The translations under genes were made by a program, and so were the position numbers. A DNA stretch of 64,000 bases from Nitrosovibrio tenuis. Its GTDB lineage: Bacteria; Pseudomonadota; Gammaproteobacteria; Burkholderiales; Nitrosomonadaceae. The stretch's first letter is position 1. Every line of letters begins with the position of its first letter. Where the stretch lies: contig NZ_FOBH01000002.1 in assembly GCF_900109785.1 (NCBI RefSeq), positions 248,001-312,000 of the forward strand, given 5' to 3'. The notes under the pieces are model-generated. The model searched no databases, had not been told where the DNA came from, and saw nothing but the letters and a program-made list of their open reading frames with translations. This document shows positions 42,526-52,059 of this stretch, one piece after another.

Positions 42526-44457
42526 ATGCAATCAAACTTACAGCTGGATCTCATCTCATGCGAGGCAGCTCGGACGTTGCCTGGCCTTTTCAGAAGTCGT
42601 CTGGAACGGGCACCGCAGTCCCCGGCTTATATGCAGTTCGATTCCGCTCGCGGTAAGTGGCGGAGTTATACCTGGGGTGAAACGGGCAGGCTGGTGGCGC
42701 GGTGGCAACTGGCTCTCACAAAGGAACAATTCGCCCCGGGCGAGAGAGTGGCCGTATTGCTGCGCAACTCGGTCGAGTGGGTGTGTTTCGATCAGGCCGC
42801 GCAGTCTCTGGGTCTTGTCGTGGTTCCACTTTATCCGGCGGACGCATCGGATAACATCGCATACATCCTGGCGGACTCCGGGGCTCGTCTGCTTCTGGTG
42901 GGAACACCAGGGCGATGGGAGACACTGGCTCCGCTCTGCGCGAGCTCGACCCAACTCAAGAAGGTTTTATTCGTACAGCATTTGAACGGGCCTAATAAAA
43001 CAACCGGGCCGAGCGAAACAGTGATTCTGGAGGGCGTGGACGACTGGCTGGCAAGAGCCGTCCCGTCGGGCATAGACGAAGCCGATCGCCATCCTGAAGA
43101 CCCTGAGAATGAAGACCATGAGAAGCAGTACGCAGATGAGCAGGCAGAACCCGACAAGCCTGCCGAGCCCGATCCCCAGGCACTGGCAACCCTGGTTTAC
43201 ACTTCTGGAACCACCGGGCGGCCAAAAGGCGTCATGCTCTCGCACTACAATATATTGTGGAATGCGGAAGCGGTGCTCAAGGCAATACCCGGCTACCGGG
43301 AGGACGTCTATCTTTCACTGCTGCCACTGTCACACATGTTCGAGCGTACCGTCGGCTATTACGTGCCCATCATGGCAGGAAGCACTGTGGGCTTTGCGCG
43401 CTCGCTCAAGGATCTGTCGACCGATATGGGTAGCATACGCCCGACATTGCTGATCGCGGTGCCGCAGATTTACGAAGGCATTCGAACGAAAATGCGTCAG
43501 CAGTTGGAAGGGGAGGGGAGGCTTGCCCGCTCGCTGTTTGACTGGACGCTCGCAGTTGGTTGGGAGCGCTTTTCTGTAACGCAAAAGCGGCAAGGGCAGG
43601 GACAGCCTCGCTGGCGGCATACCTTCGCCTGGCCGTTGCTGCGACGCCTGGTTGCGGATAAGGTTCTGGCACGGCTCGGCGGCCGGCTCCGGATTGCGGT
43701 AAGTGGTGGCGGACCGCTTTACGGTGAAACCGCCCGATTTTTCATCGGCCTGGGGTTGCCGCTGGTGCAGGGCTACGGGCTGACCGAGGCGTCGCCGGTA
43801 TTGGCTGCCAATCGCCCGGAGGACAATATTCCGGATTCGGTCGGCCCGGCTCTGCCAGGGGTTGAAATCCGCATCGGTGACGACGATGAACTGCTGGTGC
43901 GTAGCCACGGAATCATGCTCGGCTATTGGAACAAACCGGAGGAAACCCATGCGGCAATTGACGCTGACGGCTGGCTCCATACCGGCGATAAGACGCGCAT
44001 CTCCGACGATCATATATTCATTTCCGGGCGGATCAAGGAAATTCTGGTTACGTCAACAGGTGAAAAAGTCCCGCCCGGAGACCTGGAGATGGCGATCACC
44101 CAGGATTCTTTATTCGACCAGGCGATGGTAGCGGGAGAGAATCAACCTTATCTCATCGCGCTTCTGGTGCTCAATCAGCATGAATGGGAGGGACTTGCAA
44201 AAAGCCTCAACCTGAAGGCTGACGATTCGGAATCATTGTCTAATCCAGCTGCAAAAAATGCTGCCATGCAAAGGATCAAATCTGCTTTGCGAGGTTTTTC
44301 AAAATACGCCCGGGTTCGCGCCGTATACATGACACTGGAGCCCTGGCGCGTGGAAAATGGTTTACTTACGCCAACCATGAAGCTGAAGCGCTCCGAATTG
44401 CAGAAGCGATTTGCGGATAAGATTGCCGACCTGTACAGGCAGCGTGCATCCCCATAA
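42526..44457 (+). CDS. long-chain acyl-CoA synthetase (AMP-forming)
   Basis: 643 residues, a FadD15/FAA1-type adenylate-forming enzyme that activates fatty acids as acyl-AMP and transfers them to CoA. P-loop-like motif YTSGTTGRPKG (225-235), GYGLTEASPV (A5), the hinge GWLHTGDKTRI, GRIKEILVTSTGEKVPP and the C-terminal lysine region (LTPTMKLKR) are all present. Residues 185-215 are a highly acidic insert (EDPENEDHEKQYADEQAEPD) not typical of the family. A decayed partial copy lies 5.5 kb upstream. No good ribosome-binding site is visible ahead of the ATG. Confidence 0.9.
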   Translation: MQSNLQLDLISCEAARTLPGLFRSRLERAPQSPAYMQFDSARGKWRSYTWGETGRLVARWQLALTKEQFAPGERVAVLLRNSVEWVCFDQAAQSLGLVVVPLYPADASDNIAYILADSGARLLLVGTPGRWETLAPLCASSTQLKKVLFVQHLNGPNKTTGPSETVILEGVDDWLARAVPSGIDEADRHPEDPENEDHEKQYADEQAEPDKPAEPDPQALATLVYTSGTTGRPKGVMLSHYNILWNAEAVLKAIPGYREDVYLSLLPLSHMFERTVGYYVPIMAGSTVGFARSLKDLSTDMGSIRPTLLIAVPQIYEGIRTKMRQQLEGEGRLARSLFDWTLAVGWERFSVTQKRQGQGQPRWRHTFAWPLLRRLVADKVLARLGGRLRIAVSGGGPLYGETARFFIGLGLPLVQGYGLTEASPVLAANRPEDNIPDSVGPALPGVEIRIGDDDELLVRSHGIMLGYWNKPEETHAAIDADGWLHTGDKTRISDDHIFISGRIKEILVTSTGEKVPPGDLEMAITQDSLFDQAMVAGENQPYLIALLVLNQHEWEGLAKSLNLKADDSESLSNPAAKNAAMQRIKSALRGFSKYARVRAVYMTLEPWRVENGLLTPTMKLKRSELQKRFADKIADLYRQRASP

Positions 44458-44696
44458 TTCTGGTGGTGTGTTCGACTCAGGAATCCTATGGTGAGGCTGG
44501 CCTCGGTCTATATGCTGTTCGATTGTGTTGGCCTACTTGGCTCCTGTTTACAATTGCATTCCCCGTACGTTCGATAGCGAAACGAACAACTGAGGAATAG
44601 TACTTGTTACGAGTGACCGAAGGTAGTATTGTCAGTTTCACCAATAGATCAAAGCAACAGGGCCTGCTTGGTTTGCATATCTGAGGAGAGAGAGAA

Positions 44697-45746
44697 ATGC
44701 CACTGAATGCTTACGGAGTACTGAAGGGTCGTCCTATAAACCGCCAGCTAGCCTCAGGCGCTAATCCGCACTACCAGATCCACATCGTCGACGATACGAC
44801 ACATTACCGGATCGCGGTGAACGTCACCTCTCAGCTCGCGCCATCCGAGCTTCAGTTTCTTGTTGATTCGAGGTTCGATCATCCCGTGCTCGCCGAACTG
44901 ATCGACAAGCCCCTCGGTTGGCTACCTCTTCAATCGCGGCCAGGCGGGATGGCGCTGGATTTTATTCGTGGTAATCTGTTCGATCCGCGTGACATGCGCA
45001 TCCTGCCGCTCAGCGCGCCCGGCCCGGATAACGACTTGAACGAAAAAATCGATCAGTTTGTACAGCGGGCAATGGCCGACGAAGACGCGCTCGTTTATGC
45101 CTTCGGCCAGCGCTGGGGACCCGAGAATAAGACCGATAAGATATTCGGTTTTATGCCGGGCAACGGCGTTCATGATATCCACATGAATCAGGGTAATGCG
45201 GGCCGATTCAGGGGTGACGACGGGGTTTATCAGGATGGTGCTCTCCTGTTCAATTTCCCGCGGACCAGCCAATGGGTCGCCGTCTTTCTCAAATTCCAGT
45301 CTCAGACCTGGCACACCGACGACAAGACCGGGCATCAAATCCTAACCGAAACCAGCGGCCCTCCATCGGATGCCAATGTTGTGCCGAATCCTTTTATTCC
45401 CGGCGGACAACCCACGCCCGAGATGCCGGATGGGGCGGTCCGGATTGTTTCAGCACTCGTCAACAGCATTGAGTCTCCAGAGGTCGAATTCGTTTCACTG
45501 CTCAATACAACCCACGCCACGATCTCACTTGAGGGCTGGCGAATCGCCGATCGTGACAAGAATAAAATGCCGCTAAGTGGATCTATTGCAGCTGGGGAAA
45601 CGTTGCGCATACAGCTTGTTCCACCTGTTTTTCTGCCCAATAAGGGGGGGATCATCACTCTATTGAATGACCGCGGTCTGCGCGTGGACGGCGTGGCCTA
45701 TACCAAGGAGGAGGCGCGTAATCCCGGTTGGACCATAAAGTTCTGA
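44697..45746 (+). CDS. DUF2278 protein with C-terminal lamin-tail domain
   Basis: 349 residues with GGAG ahead of the ATG. The N-terminal 220 residues are DUF2278 (YukJ-type): PLNAYGVLKGRPINRQ, HYQIHIVDD, LDFIRGNLFDPRDM and GFMPGNGVHDIHMNQGN with its histidines. The C-terminal 100 residues are a lamin-tail-like (LTD) immunoglobulin fold: VEFVSLLNTTHATISLEGWR, then GGIITLLNDRGLRVDG and VAYTKEEARNPGWTI. The first domain is of unknown function; LTD domains often mediate binding to nucleic acid or surface partners. There is no signal peptide. Confidence 0.85.
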   Translation: MPLNAYGVLKGRPINRQLASGANPHYQIHIVDDTTHYRIAVNVTSQLAPSELQFLVDSRFDHPVLAELIDKPLGWLPLQSRPGGMALDFIRGNLFDPRDMRILPLSAPGPDNDLNEKIDQFVQRAMADEDALVYAFGQRWGPENKTDKIFGFMPGNGVHDIHMNQGNAGRFRGDDGVYQDGALLFNFPRTSQWVAVFLKFQSQTWHTDDKTGHQILTETSGPPSDANVVPNPFIPGGQPTPEMPDGAVRIVSALVNSIESPEVEFVSLLNTTHATISLEGWRIADRDKNKMPLSGSIAAGETLRIQLVPPVFLPNKGGIITLLNDRGLRVDGVAYTKEEARNPGWTIKF

Positions 45747-45868
45747 ATCAGGCATTTGTTCCAACCCAACTCCGGAACCGGAGGGAGGGTCGAGCCCTCT
45801 GCATTGATCGATGTTATGTTCGGGTTACTTTCTCTGGCTGGTCTTATCAATATACCAAGGGGGCATTT

Positions 45869-46102
45869 ATGCCAAAATGCGACGCATGCGGAAACGATTA
45901 TGACAAATCCTTTCAGATCCTTGTTTCAAATAAAACATATACTTTCGATAGCTTTGAATGTGCGCTCCACACGCTGGCGCCCACCTGCACGCACTGTGGC
46001 GTACGCATAGTAGGACATGGCCTGGAGAAAGAGGGCGTGATGTTCTGTTGTAACCACTGCGCGGAGCAGGAAGGTGTGACAGAGCTACGCGACCGCTCGT
46101 GA
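45869..46102 (+). CDS. small zinc-ribbon protein
   Basis: 77 residues from ATG 45869, with AAGGGGG at 45857-45863; the frame from 45728 is longer but lacks this site. Cysteines in CDACG, ECALH, PTCTHCG and MFCCNHC provide one or two zinc sites. The sequence FDSFECALHTLAPTC with HCGVRIVGHG is a small conserved prokaryotic zinc-ribbon or metallothionein-like design. It may bind metal or nucleic acid; no function can be assigned. Confidence 0.7.
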   Translation: MPKCDACGNDYDKSFQILVSNKTYTFDSFECALHTLAPTCTHCGVRIVGHGLEKEGVMFCCNHCAEQEGVTELRDRS

Positions 46103-46127
46103 TGCCTGCTCGTTAAAGAGCGCAATC

Positions 46128-48074
46128 TCACCTTACTGCAAAGAACGCTTCAACTTCAGCCAGCTCACGCGTGCGCTTCATCGGCGGCAGGCTTTGCCAG
46201 ATTTTTTTGCCGTAGGATTTCGTGATGAGGCGCGGGTCGCATATCATCAGCACCCCACGGTCAGCCTCATCACGGATTAATCTGCCGGCTCCCTGCTTCA
46301 GATTGATGACTGCGCGCGGCAATTGATATTCCATGAAAGCGTTACGCCCCTCCTTGTTGATCTTATCGATACGCGCGGCAAGAACCGGGTCATCAGGCGG
46401 GGAGAAAGGCAGCTTGTCTATCACCACAAGGGATAGCGCCTCGCCGCGAACATCCACACCTTCCCAGAAGGATTGGCTGCCGATCAGCACGGCATTACCC
46501 AGCCTGCGAAAACGCTCCAGCATGTGTGACCGCGAACTCTGGCCTTGCAGTAATAAAGGATAATCCAGCTTTTCCTGTTCGAATGCCGCTCGGAGCAATT
46601 CATGCGCCCGCTGCATTGACCGCAGGCTGGTGCATAGAAAAAATGCACGGCCACGGCTGGCTTTCAAAACCGGCAGCGCGGCGGCCACCACTTCCTCGGT
46701 ATAGTTTGAGCTGTTGGGGTCGGGTATCCGCGTGGGCACATACAGCAGGGCTTGGTTCGCGAAATCGAACGGACTTTCCCAACAGGCCGATTGCGCTGAT
46801 TTAGTAGCCATGTTGAGGCCCATCTCGCTGTTATAGTGGGAGAAATCGCCCTTCACCGAGAGTGTCGCCGAAGTGAAAATCCATGCGCGAGGGGTACCAC
46901 TCAACTGCTTGTTGAATATTTCCGAAATGGAAAGGGGCGTGGCATTGAGCTGCAATGCATGACTGAATACCTCCAACCACCGCACATACCCTTCGGCTTC
47001 CGCCTGATCCCGCCAGCGTTTTATGCTTCCGGAGATTTCGCGCGCGCGTTGCCAGCAATTTTCCAGCCCGTCCGAACGCTCAGCCTGGCTTTCCAGGTTC
47101 TCTGCCAGCACCTCGAGTTTATCCAGTAATTCATCCAGCGCACCGCCGAACTTCGCGTTTCTTGTAATCGTCGCCATTGGCACGCGCATGTTCTCGCCTT
47201 CGATGGTCAGGCGGAAATCGCGTGTGGCCTTCTCCATCGCCACAGCCGCCGTGGGCAGGGCGGCAAAATCCTTTGCGCCGCGTAGTGCTTCAGCCTCTGT
47301 GTCGCGTGCTAGTTCCAGCAACTGGCTGGTGCTCACCGATTCTCCGAAAAACAGGCTGGCGGTTTCCGGCAATTGGTGCGCTTCATCGAATATTACTGTA
47401 TTACAGGCGGGAAGCAGCTCAGACAGTCCTTCGTCACGCAGCATGACATCGGCAAAAAACAAATGATGGTTGACGACCACCATATCCGCTGAAAGCGCCT
47501 GTTTGCGCGCCTCCATGACGAAACAATTCTTGTAATGAGCACATTCCGAACCAAGGCAATTATCGCGAGTGGAAGTTACCTGCTGCCAGACCGAGGCATT
47601 TTCCGGCACCTCGCTCAGGCCGCTCTTGTCACCGGTTTTGCTCACGCTTGCATAGCGCTCGATCAGCTTCAGATATTTCACCTCTTCGCGGCTGGCAAAG
47701 GTGGCGCGTCCATCCTGTACCGTACGTTCCAAGTGATAATGGCAAACATAATTGGCGCGGCCTTTTAGCAATGCCACGGTCACCGGCGCTTTGAGCGCTG
47801 CCCGCACGGTGGGGATATCACGATTGAAAAGCTGATCTTGAAGTGTTTTAGTCCCGGTGGAAATGATGACCTTGCCACCCGAAAGCAAAGCTGGAACTAA
47901 GTAAGCGAAAGTCTTGCCCGTGCCGGTGCCGGCCTCGGCAACGAGAATAGAGTTTGTGGCGATGGTAGTGGCTATGGCCTGTGCCATTTCCTGCTGCTGC
48001 GCTCGTACCGCAAAACCGGGCACAGTGCGCGCCAGCGCTCCGCCTGCAGAGAAAAAAGAATCGATATCCGGCAT
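46128..48074 (-). CDS. yoaA: ATP-dependent DNA helicase, DinG/YoaA (XPD-like) family
   Basis: 648 residues, SF2 helicase. Q-like start FAVRAQQQEMAQAI, Walker A EAGTGTGKTFAYL, DEAH box (IFDEAHQLPETA), then the C-terminal motifs WIFTSATLS, QSFWEGVDVRG and QGAGRLIRDEADRG. The cysteines in NYVCHYHL, DNCLGSEC and NCFVMEA give the iron-sulphur cluster site seen in YoaA/DinG, and NHHLFFAD is the YoaA-type motif. YoaA helps replication past damage together with the polymerase chi subunit HolC in E. coli. Confidence 0.92.
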   Translation of the reverse strand: MPDIDSFFSAGGALARTVPGFAVRAQQQEMAQAIATTIATNSILVAEAGTGTGKTFAYLVPALLSGGKVIISTGTKTLQDQLFNRDIPTVRAALKAPVTVALLKGRANYVCHYHLERTVQDGRATFASREEVKYLKLIERYASVSKTGDKSGLSEVPENASVWQQVTSTRDNCLGSECAHYKNCFVMEARKQALSADMVVVNHHLFFADVMLRDEGLSELLPACNTVIFDEAHQLPETASLFFGESVSTSQLLELARDTEAEALRGAKDFAALPTAAVAMEKATRDFRLTIEGENMRVPMATITRNAKFGGALDELLDKLEVLAENLESQAERSDGLENCWQRAREISGSIKRWRDQAEAEGYVRWLEVFSHALQLNATPLSISEIFNKQLSGTPRAWIFTSATLSVKGDFSHYNSEMGLNMATKSAQSACWESPFDFANQALLYVPTRIPDPNSSNYTEEVVAAALPVLKASRGRAFFLCTSLRSMQRAHELLRAAFEQEKLDYPLLLQGQSSRSHMLERFRRLGNAVLIGSQSFWEGVDVRGEALSLVVIDKLPFSPPDDPVLAARIDKINKEGRNAFMEYQLPRAVINLKQGAGRLIRDEADRGVLMICDPRLITKSYGKKIWQSLPPMKRTRELAEVEAFFAVR

Positions 48075-48173
48075 TTAGGAAATTGAGCGAATCCGGCCAT
48101 GATACCGTAACGGCACCCCGAAGTGCGATCGGGCAGCGTAGGGGCCGCGATGTGGGGCTGGGCTAATTAACTT

Positions 48174-48377
48174 TTAGCTTGCTCGACCCGTTCTTCTAAT
48201 CCGCAAAGGAGATGGATCATGTCCGGCCTGATGTGTTTTTTTCCAGACCATCTTGCATAAAGGGTCGCCGAAAACGGTTCTTTTCTGGGCGATATTCCTT
48301 GCCATTCCGCTTAACGCAAAAATACCAATCATTGTAAAAATGGCAAGAAGTGTTAACGGGAGCCATCTCCGTATCAT
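48174..48377 (-). CDS. small membrane protein (uncertain)
   Basis: 67 residues from an ATG with GGAG six bases upstream. It has one N-terminal membrane segment (WLPLTLLAIFTMIGIFALSG) and a basic C-terminus with KMVWKKTHQAGHD. The open frame extends further upstream to 48677, but the extension looks non-coding. It may be real or chance; there is no family support. Confidence 0.35.
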   Translation of the reverse strand: MIRRWLPLTLLAIFTMIGIFALSGMARNIAQKRTVFGDPLCKMVWKKTHQAGHDPSPLRIRRTGRAS

Positions 48378-48924
48378 TTTCATCTCCGCCGCCATGATGG
48401 CCGGGTTTAAAATAAATAATGCCACACTCCACAAGCCCTCTGCGGAGCCGTAGCTATCAAATAGGCTCACCTGAGCTGGCCTAACCAGAAACCGATTCAG
48501 AGGTTTTGGCTTGGTGGGTTTGCTAGATAGGTCCGGAGGACTCGTTGTTTTCAGGGATTTCCTCAAAGTCAGGCCAAAGCTGTGGCCGCTTGGCTGAAAA
48601 GTGTTCGAACATTTTTTGCCGAAACGTTTCCGATCTGTGATCGAACAAAACGAAAGCGCTATCGAACAAATCATCACCGGGCTTCTTCATCCTATAATCA
48701 CCTTAGAGGAATAGAAAAAATGAATAAGACTGTCTTTCGTTTTAAGAGGCCGGCACTCTGCCTTTGATTATCCTAAGGCTTCCAAGGGCAAGCGTGAAGG
48801 GGGACTTAATTTCATCTTGCCGTGAAGGCAGCATCTACGAGACCGGACGGCAGGCTATGGTTATGTTGCTCAATAGGCCGGTGCGTCTCCGTTTCTTCTC
48901 CTTATGTTCAGTTATTCCTTATTT
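48378..48924. other. intergenic region, possible gene remnant
   Basis: About 550 bp without an intact gene. A 15-codon frame (48721-48768, MNKTVFRFKRPALCL then stop) has a plausible Shine-Dalgarno (AGAGG) and a start like that of an exported protein. The later sequence in the same area is interrupted by stops. It could be the remnant of a secreted-protein gene, but no parent is recognised. Confidence 0.3.
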
Positions 48925-49353
48925 TCAGTTATTCTGGGCCGCCGGTTTATGAATGATTTCAGCCATCCGGCGGCTAGAACCGTAGCTGTTTCGTTCAAGT
49001 TCCGCTGCAATTTTTCGGTGTGAAGCTGCGTTGATCCGGCTTGTCTTTGCGGCTTTCTCATACTTGAGCATTAAAGCCCACGTATGGGAGCGCCGGTCCT
49101 GCGCCTGCCGGCCATAGAGATAACCCTTTTCCTCGTAGTGCTGAAGCAGTTTCCGTTGCTCCTCCGCCTTTTTGCGCATTTCTTCGGCTAACGTTTCGAA
49201 ATGCTTTGTCAAAGCCTGGTGGTCGTCGCGGGTCCTGGCGTTCTCAACAGTTTTACGTAGAACAGGGCTATCGACTATTTCATAGGGACTCATCGGGACG
49301 CATGAAGTCAATAAACCGAGCATGAATAAAATCGCAGGAAATTTTTCTTTCAT
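48925..49353 (-). CDS. small lipoprotein with charged helical body
   Basis: 142 residues. The signal peptide (FPAILFMLGLLTSC) ends in the lipobox LTSC. The mature protein is a charged helix throughout (ALTKHFETLAEEMRKKAEEQ, then YEKAAKTSRINAASHRKIAA), likely a coiled coil in the periplasm. Function unknown. It stands alone between two non-coding regions. Confidence 0.7.
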   Translation of the reverse strand: MKEKFPAILFMLGLLTSCVPMSPYEIVDSPVLRKTVENARTRDDHQALTKHFETLAEEMRKKAEEQRKLLQHYEEKGYLYGRQAQDRRSHTWALMLKYEKAAKTSRINAASHRKIAAELERNSYGSSRRMAEIIHKPAAQNN

Positions 49354-49865
49354 ACGGAACCTGCTTGAATCGATGAGCTATTGGCTGAGCCAGTCAACTG
49401 AACTGTTGAAGTACTTGGGGAATAGATTACTCTCGCGGAGATACTTTGTCAACTTTAATATGTTTAAAGTATCTCAAGATAACGTGGGTATCAGGCCCTT
49501 CATCACCTCAAGCTAGCCAGTTTCCGGAAGAGGTAACTGCGGAAAATGACTAAGGATTAATATGTAAGGGGCATAGATGAGGCGATTATAACGAGGCTGC
49601 TCTGTCGATGCTTATTGCCCTGTATCTAATGGCCCGCGTGTTCTTCCAAGCTTTGTGCTTGCAAGCTTCGAGTTCGCGGGCAACGTCTTGAGAACCTGAG
49701 CCTTGAGAACCTGAGCCTTGAAAACTGGACCGGGAGCTATAAGGAATCTATATATGGTGATTGTGCCTGACGCAATCAAACGATACGATGAGGTGAACTT
49801 CTCATAACAGCGGCCAAGGCCAGCTCATGAGTGGTCATGCAGCTCAATAACCTCAAGGAATTAAC
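49354..49865. other. intergenic region with 15-bp tandem repeat
   Basis: About 510 bp, no gene seen. CTTGAGAACCTGAGC occurs twice in tandem (49687-49701, 49702-49716) with a third degenerate start, and a perfect palindrome (GCTTGCAAGC) lies at about 49659-49668. AAGGAA before 49866 serves the HNH gene. Confidence 0.5.
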
Positions 49866-50336
49866 ATGAGATATGTCTGGGTATTTCTCATAAGCGTGCT
49901 CACCGGTGTGGCATGGGCTGACGATGTTCCTAATCTGGAAATAACACCCGGAGCGGTGCGCGCAGGTTTAACCGGTGAAAAAATATGCGAGATAAAGTGG
50001 GGAAGGGATGAGCGGCACGTTACCGCCAAAATGAAGCAGCAGGTCTTCGATCTTTACGGATATTCTGGCTATGATGATCCGCGATGTGTGCCGGCAGGCA
50101 AGAGGCGCTGCGAAATCGATCACCTTATCAGCCGCGAGCTTGGGGGAGCCGATGAGATCAAAAATCTATGGCCGCAGGCTTATGGCACGAGTCCATGGAA
50201 TGCGGTACTAAAAGACAAGCTGGAAAACCGTTTGAATAAGGAAATGTGTGCCGGAAAGATTACCCTGCCAGAAGCGCGCGATATGCTTGTCAATGATTGG
50301 CGTAAGGCATATATCAAGTATTACGGCGAACCCTGA
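49866..50336 (+). CDS. secreted HNH-type nuclease-like protein
   Basis: 156 residues. Signal peptide MRYVWVFLISVLTGVAWA, so the protein is exported. The core RRCEIDHLISRELGGADEIK with NLWPQAYG is the conserved D-H...G-G...N-L-W-P pattern of HNH-type nucleases; the first His of the fold and the Asn/His metal ligands fit. Three other cysteines could form disulphides. A role in DNA uptake, nutrient recovery or competition is possible; no immunity-like gene is adjacent. Confidence 0.75.
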   Translation: MRYVWVFLISVLTGVAWADDVPNLEITPGAVRAGLTGEKICEIKWGRDERHVTAKMKQQVFDLYGYSGYDDPRCVPAGKRRCEIDHLISRELGGADEIKNLWPQAYGTSPWNAVLKDKLENRLNKEMCAGKITLPEARDMLVNDWRKAYIKYYGEP

Positions 50337-50416
50337 GAACGGCTGGCGGAGAGCACACTATTGCTCAATCTGATTTTCGCATCCTCTTTAGCTCAGTGCG
50401 CATTGCCCAGTGCCCC

Positions 50417-51223
50417 CTATGACGCCAGCAGGCCTTTCTCTATAAAAGCAGCTTCAAATGCCGCCACAATATTCGGATCCGGCAAAATCAGGCGCTCGTC
50501 CTTGTCCGTATAATCCAGCCGGCTGAGCATGTCCTTGATGATATTGATCCGCGCCAGTGGCTTATCGTCCGCATGGACGATCAACCACGGCGTTATAAGA
50601 TTATGGGTGTGAACCAGCATCTTGTCCCGGGCCAGACTGTACTCATCCCACTTCTTCAGCGCATACTCGTCAAGGGCGCTGAGCTTCCACTGCGCCAGGG
50701 GATCCTTCTTGCGATCGTTCAGCCGCTTTGCCTGCTCGGCCTTGCTGATGTCGAGGTAATACTTGAGTAGCTTCATCCCTGAACGGATCAGCATATGCTC
50801 GAATTCGAGCACCGAACCCATGAATTCCTCATACTCGGACTCGGTGCAAAAGCCCATCACGTGCTCCACGCCCGCGCGGTTGTACCAGCTGCGATTGAAC
50901 AGGACGAGTTCCTGGGCCGCCGGCAGGAATGGTACAAAACGCTGAAAATACCACGAGCTGCGGTCCCGGTCCGAGGGCTTGCCCAAGGCAACCACGCGGG
51001 TTTCCCGCGGGCTCAGATGTTGGGTGATGCGCTTGATCGTGCCATCCTTCCCGGCCGCATCCCTGCCCTCGAAGATGATCAGAATTTTGTCACCGCATTT
51101 GATAAGGTGACGTTGCAGCTTGACGAGCTCAATCTGAAGCTTATAGAGCGTATCTTCATAAGCCTTTTTGGAGGGGTCAGCTGTACACTCGCTCACCTTC
51201 TTTTTATCGTCTTTCTTGCCCAT
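50417..51223 (-). CDS. ppk2: polyphosphate kinase 2
   Basis: 268 residues, class I PPK2. Walker A is EGRDAAGKDGTI, and the lid-and-acid motifs YFQRFVPFLP, LFNRSWYNRAGVEHVMGFCT and SKAEQAKRLNDRKKDPLAQW are complete. It transfers phosphate between polyphosphate and nucleoside diphosphates, usually favouring synthesis of GTP or ATP from polyphosphate in this class. It is a cytoplasmic, stand-alone gene, not linked to ppk1. Confidence 0.92.
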   Translation of the reverse strand: MGKKDDKKKVSECTADPSKKAYEDTLYKLQIELVKLQRHLIKCGDKILIIFEGRDAAGKDGTIKRITQHLSPRETRVVALGKPSDRDRSSWYFQRFVPFLPAAQELVLFNRSWYNRAGVEHVMGFCTESEYEEFMGSVLEFEHMLIRSGMKLLKYYLDISKAEQAKRLNDRKKDPLAQWKLSALDEYALKKWDEYSLARDKMLVHTHNLITPWLIVHADDKPLARINIIKDMLSRLDYTDKDERLILPDPNIVAAFEAAFIEKGLLAS

Positions 51224-51416
51224 GGCTATCTATCTTATTTAAGGAACTGACTGGATGGATTTTTGTTGATCGGCATGCGGCCGGCAGAAACATCATATTG
51301 GCGGGAGGCAGTCTCCGGTGGCGTGCAAAGCATACCTATCCATTTTTGGTTGGGTTATGGGGTGCGGGTCAAGCCCGGAATAATGAATTTAGCTATGATC
51401 CCGCTGGATATATGTG

Positions 51417-52040
51417 CTATTTATAGGGCTCAACCCGTTCGGCCTTCAACTGATAACCCGCCTGACCCATTTCAGTTTCGCTTCCCCGAGTCTGCATGAT
51501 CCCGCTGACCCACATGGTATCCATCGTACGCATATTCGCTATGGGTTTGGATGTCTTTACGTGGATGATCTGGTTGGGAGGAGGCGGAGGTGTGTGGATG
51601 CAAGCCCCGAAATAGGGGACGAGCAAAAATTCTCTGACTTTATTGCCCGTTTTCTCCAGGGGAATGACGAATCCCGGAATACGGATGCGCTCGCCATTCA
51701 GTGCCGGTTCGATGGGCGCGTTGTTCCACGCTTCACGTATTTTTTCCAATGCTTCGATAGCGCGAGGGTCGCTGTCTTTCAGATTGTCCAGTTTCAATCC
51801 TTTCAAGGAAGCCATTGGATCCCAGCTCTTGGGCATCAGGTCGTCCCAGTTTTTTTCCTTGAAGGTAGAGGGGCTGCCCGCCGAAGGTGGGGGATTATTT
51901 TTGTCTTTACCCTGCGGCGCCGATAATTTGTCCCCCACTTTGTAATCGGCCGCGGCAGGCGCTTGTGTCATAAAGCCCAGCCAGCCAATCAATAATAAAA
52001 CGAAAAAGCTGGAAGATTTAAAGTGTGTAGTGATCATCAT
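51417..52040 (-). CDS. DUF3299 secreted protein of a Zrg-like zinc locus
   Basis: 207 residues with a signal peptide (FFVLLLIGWLGFMTQAPAAA). DUF3299 core: GERIRIPGFVIPLEKTGN, REFLLVPYFGACIHTPPPPP and NQIIHVKTSK, with the family's Cys-Ile-His-x-Pro-Pro-Pro-Pro-Asn motif that is a plausible metal site. It directly follows the FtsX-type permease on the same strand (19 bp). In other proteobacteria DUF3299 genes sit with DUF2796 (ZrgA), an ATPase and this permease in a zinc-regulated set; that supports a metal-related periplasmic role. Confidence 0.85.
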   Translation of the reverse strand: MMITTHFKSSSFFVLLLIGWLGFMTQAPAAADYKVGDKLSAPQGKDKNNPPPSAGSPSTFKEKNWDDLMPKSWDPMASLKGLKLDNLKDSDPRAIEALEKIREAWNNAPIEPALNGERIRIPGFVIPLEKTGNKVREFLLVPYFGACIHTPPPPPNQIIHVKTSKPIANMRTMDTMWVSGIMQTRGSETEMGQAGYQLKAERVEPYK

Positions 52041-52059
52041 AAGCCTGATTTATACACCG

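Noticed and set aside
43330-44013. 227-codon minus-strand frame in the acyl-CoA synthetase gene
   Set aside because: Antisense to conserved adenylation motifs; no support.
44458-44696. Possible tRNA remnant around GTTCGACTC
   Set aside because: No acceptor stem, anticodon arm or CCA pairing could be built around it.
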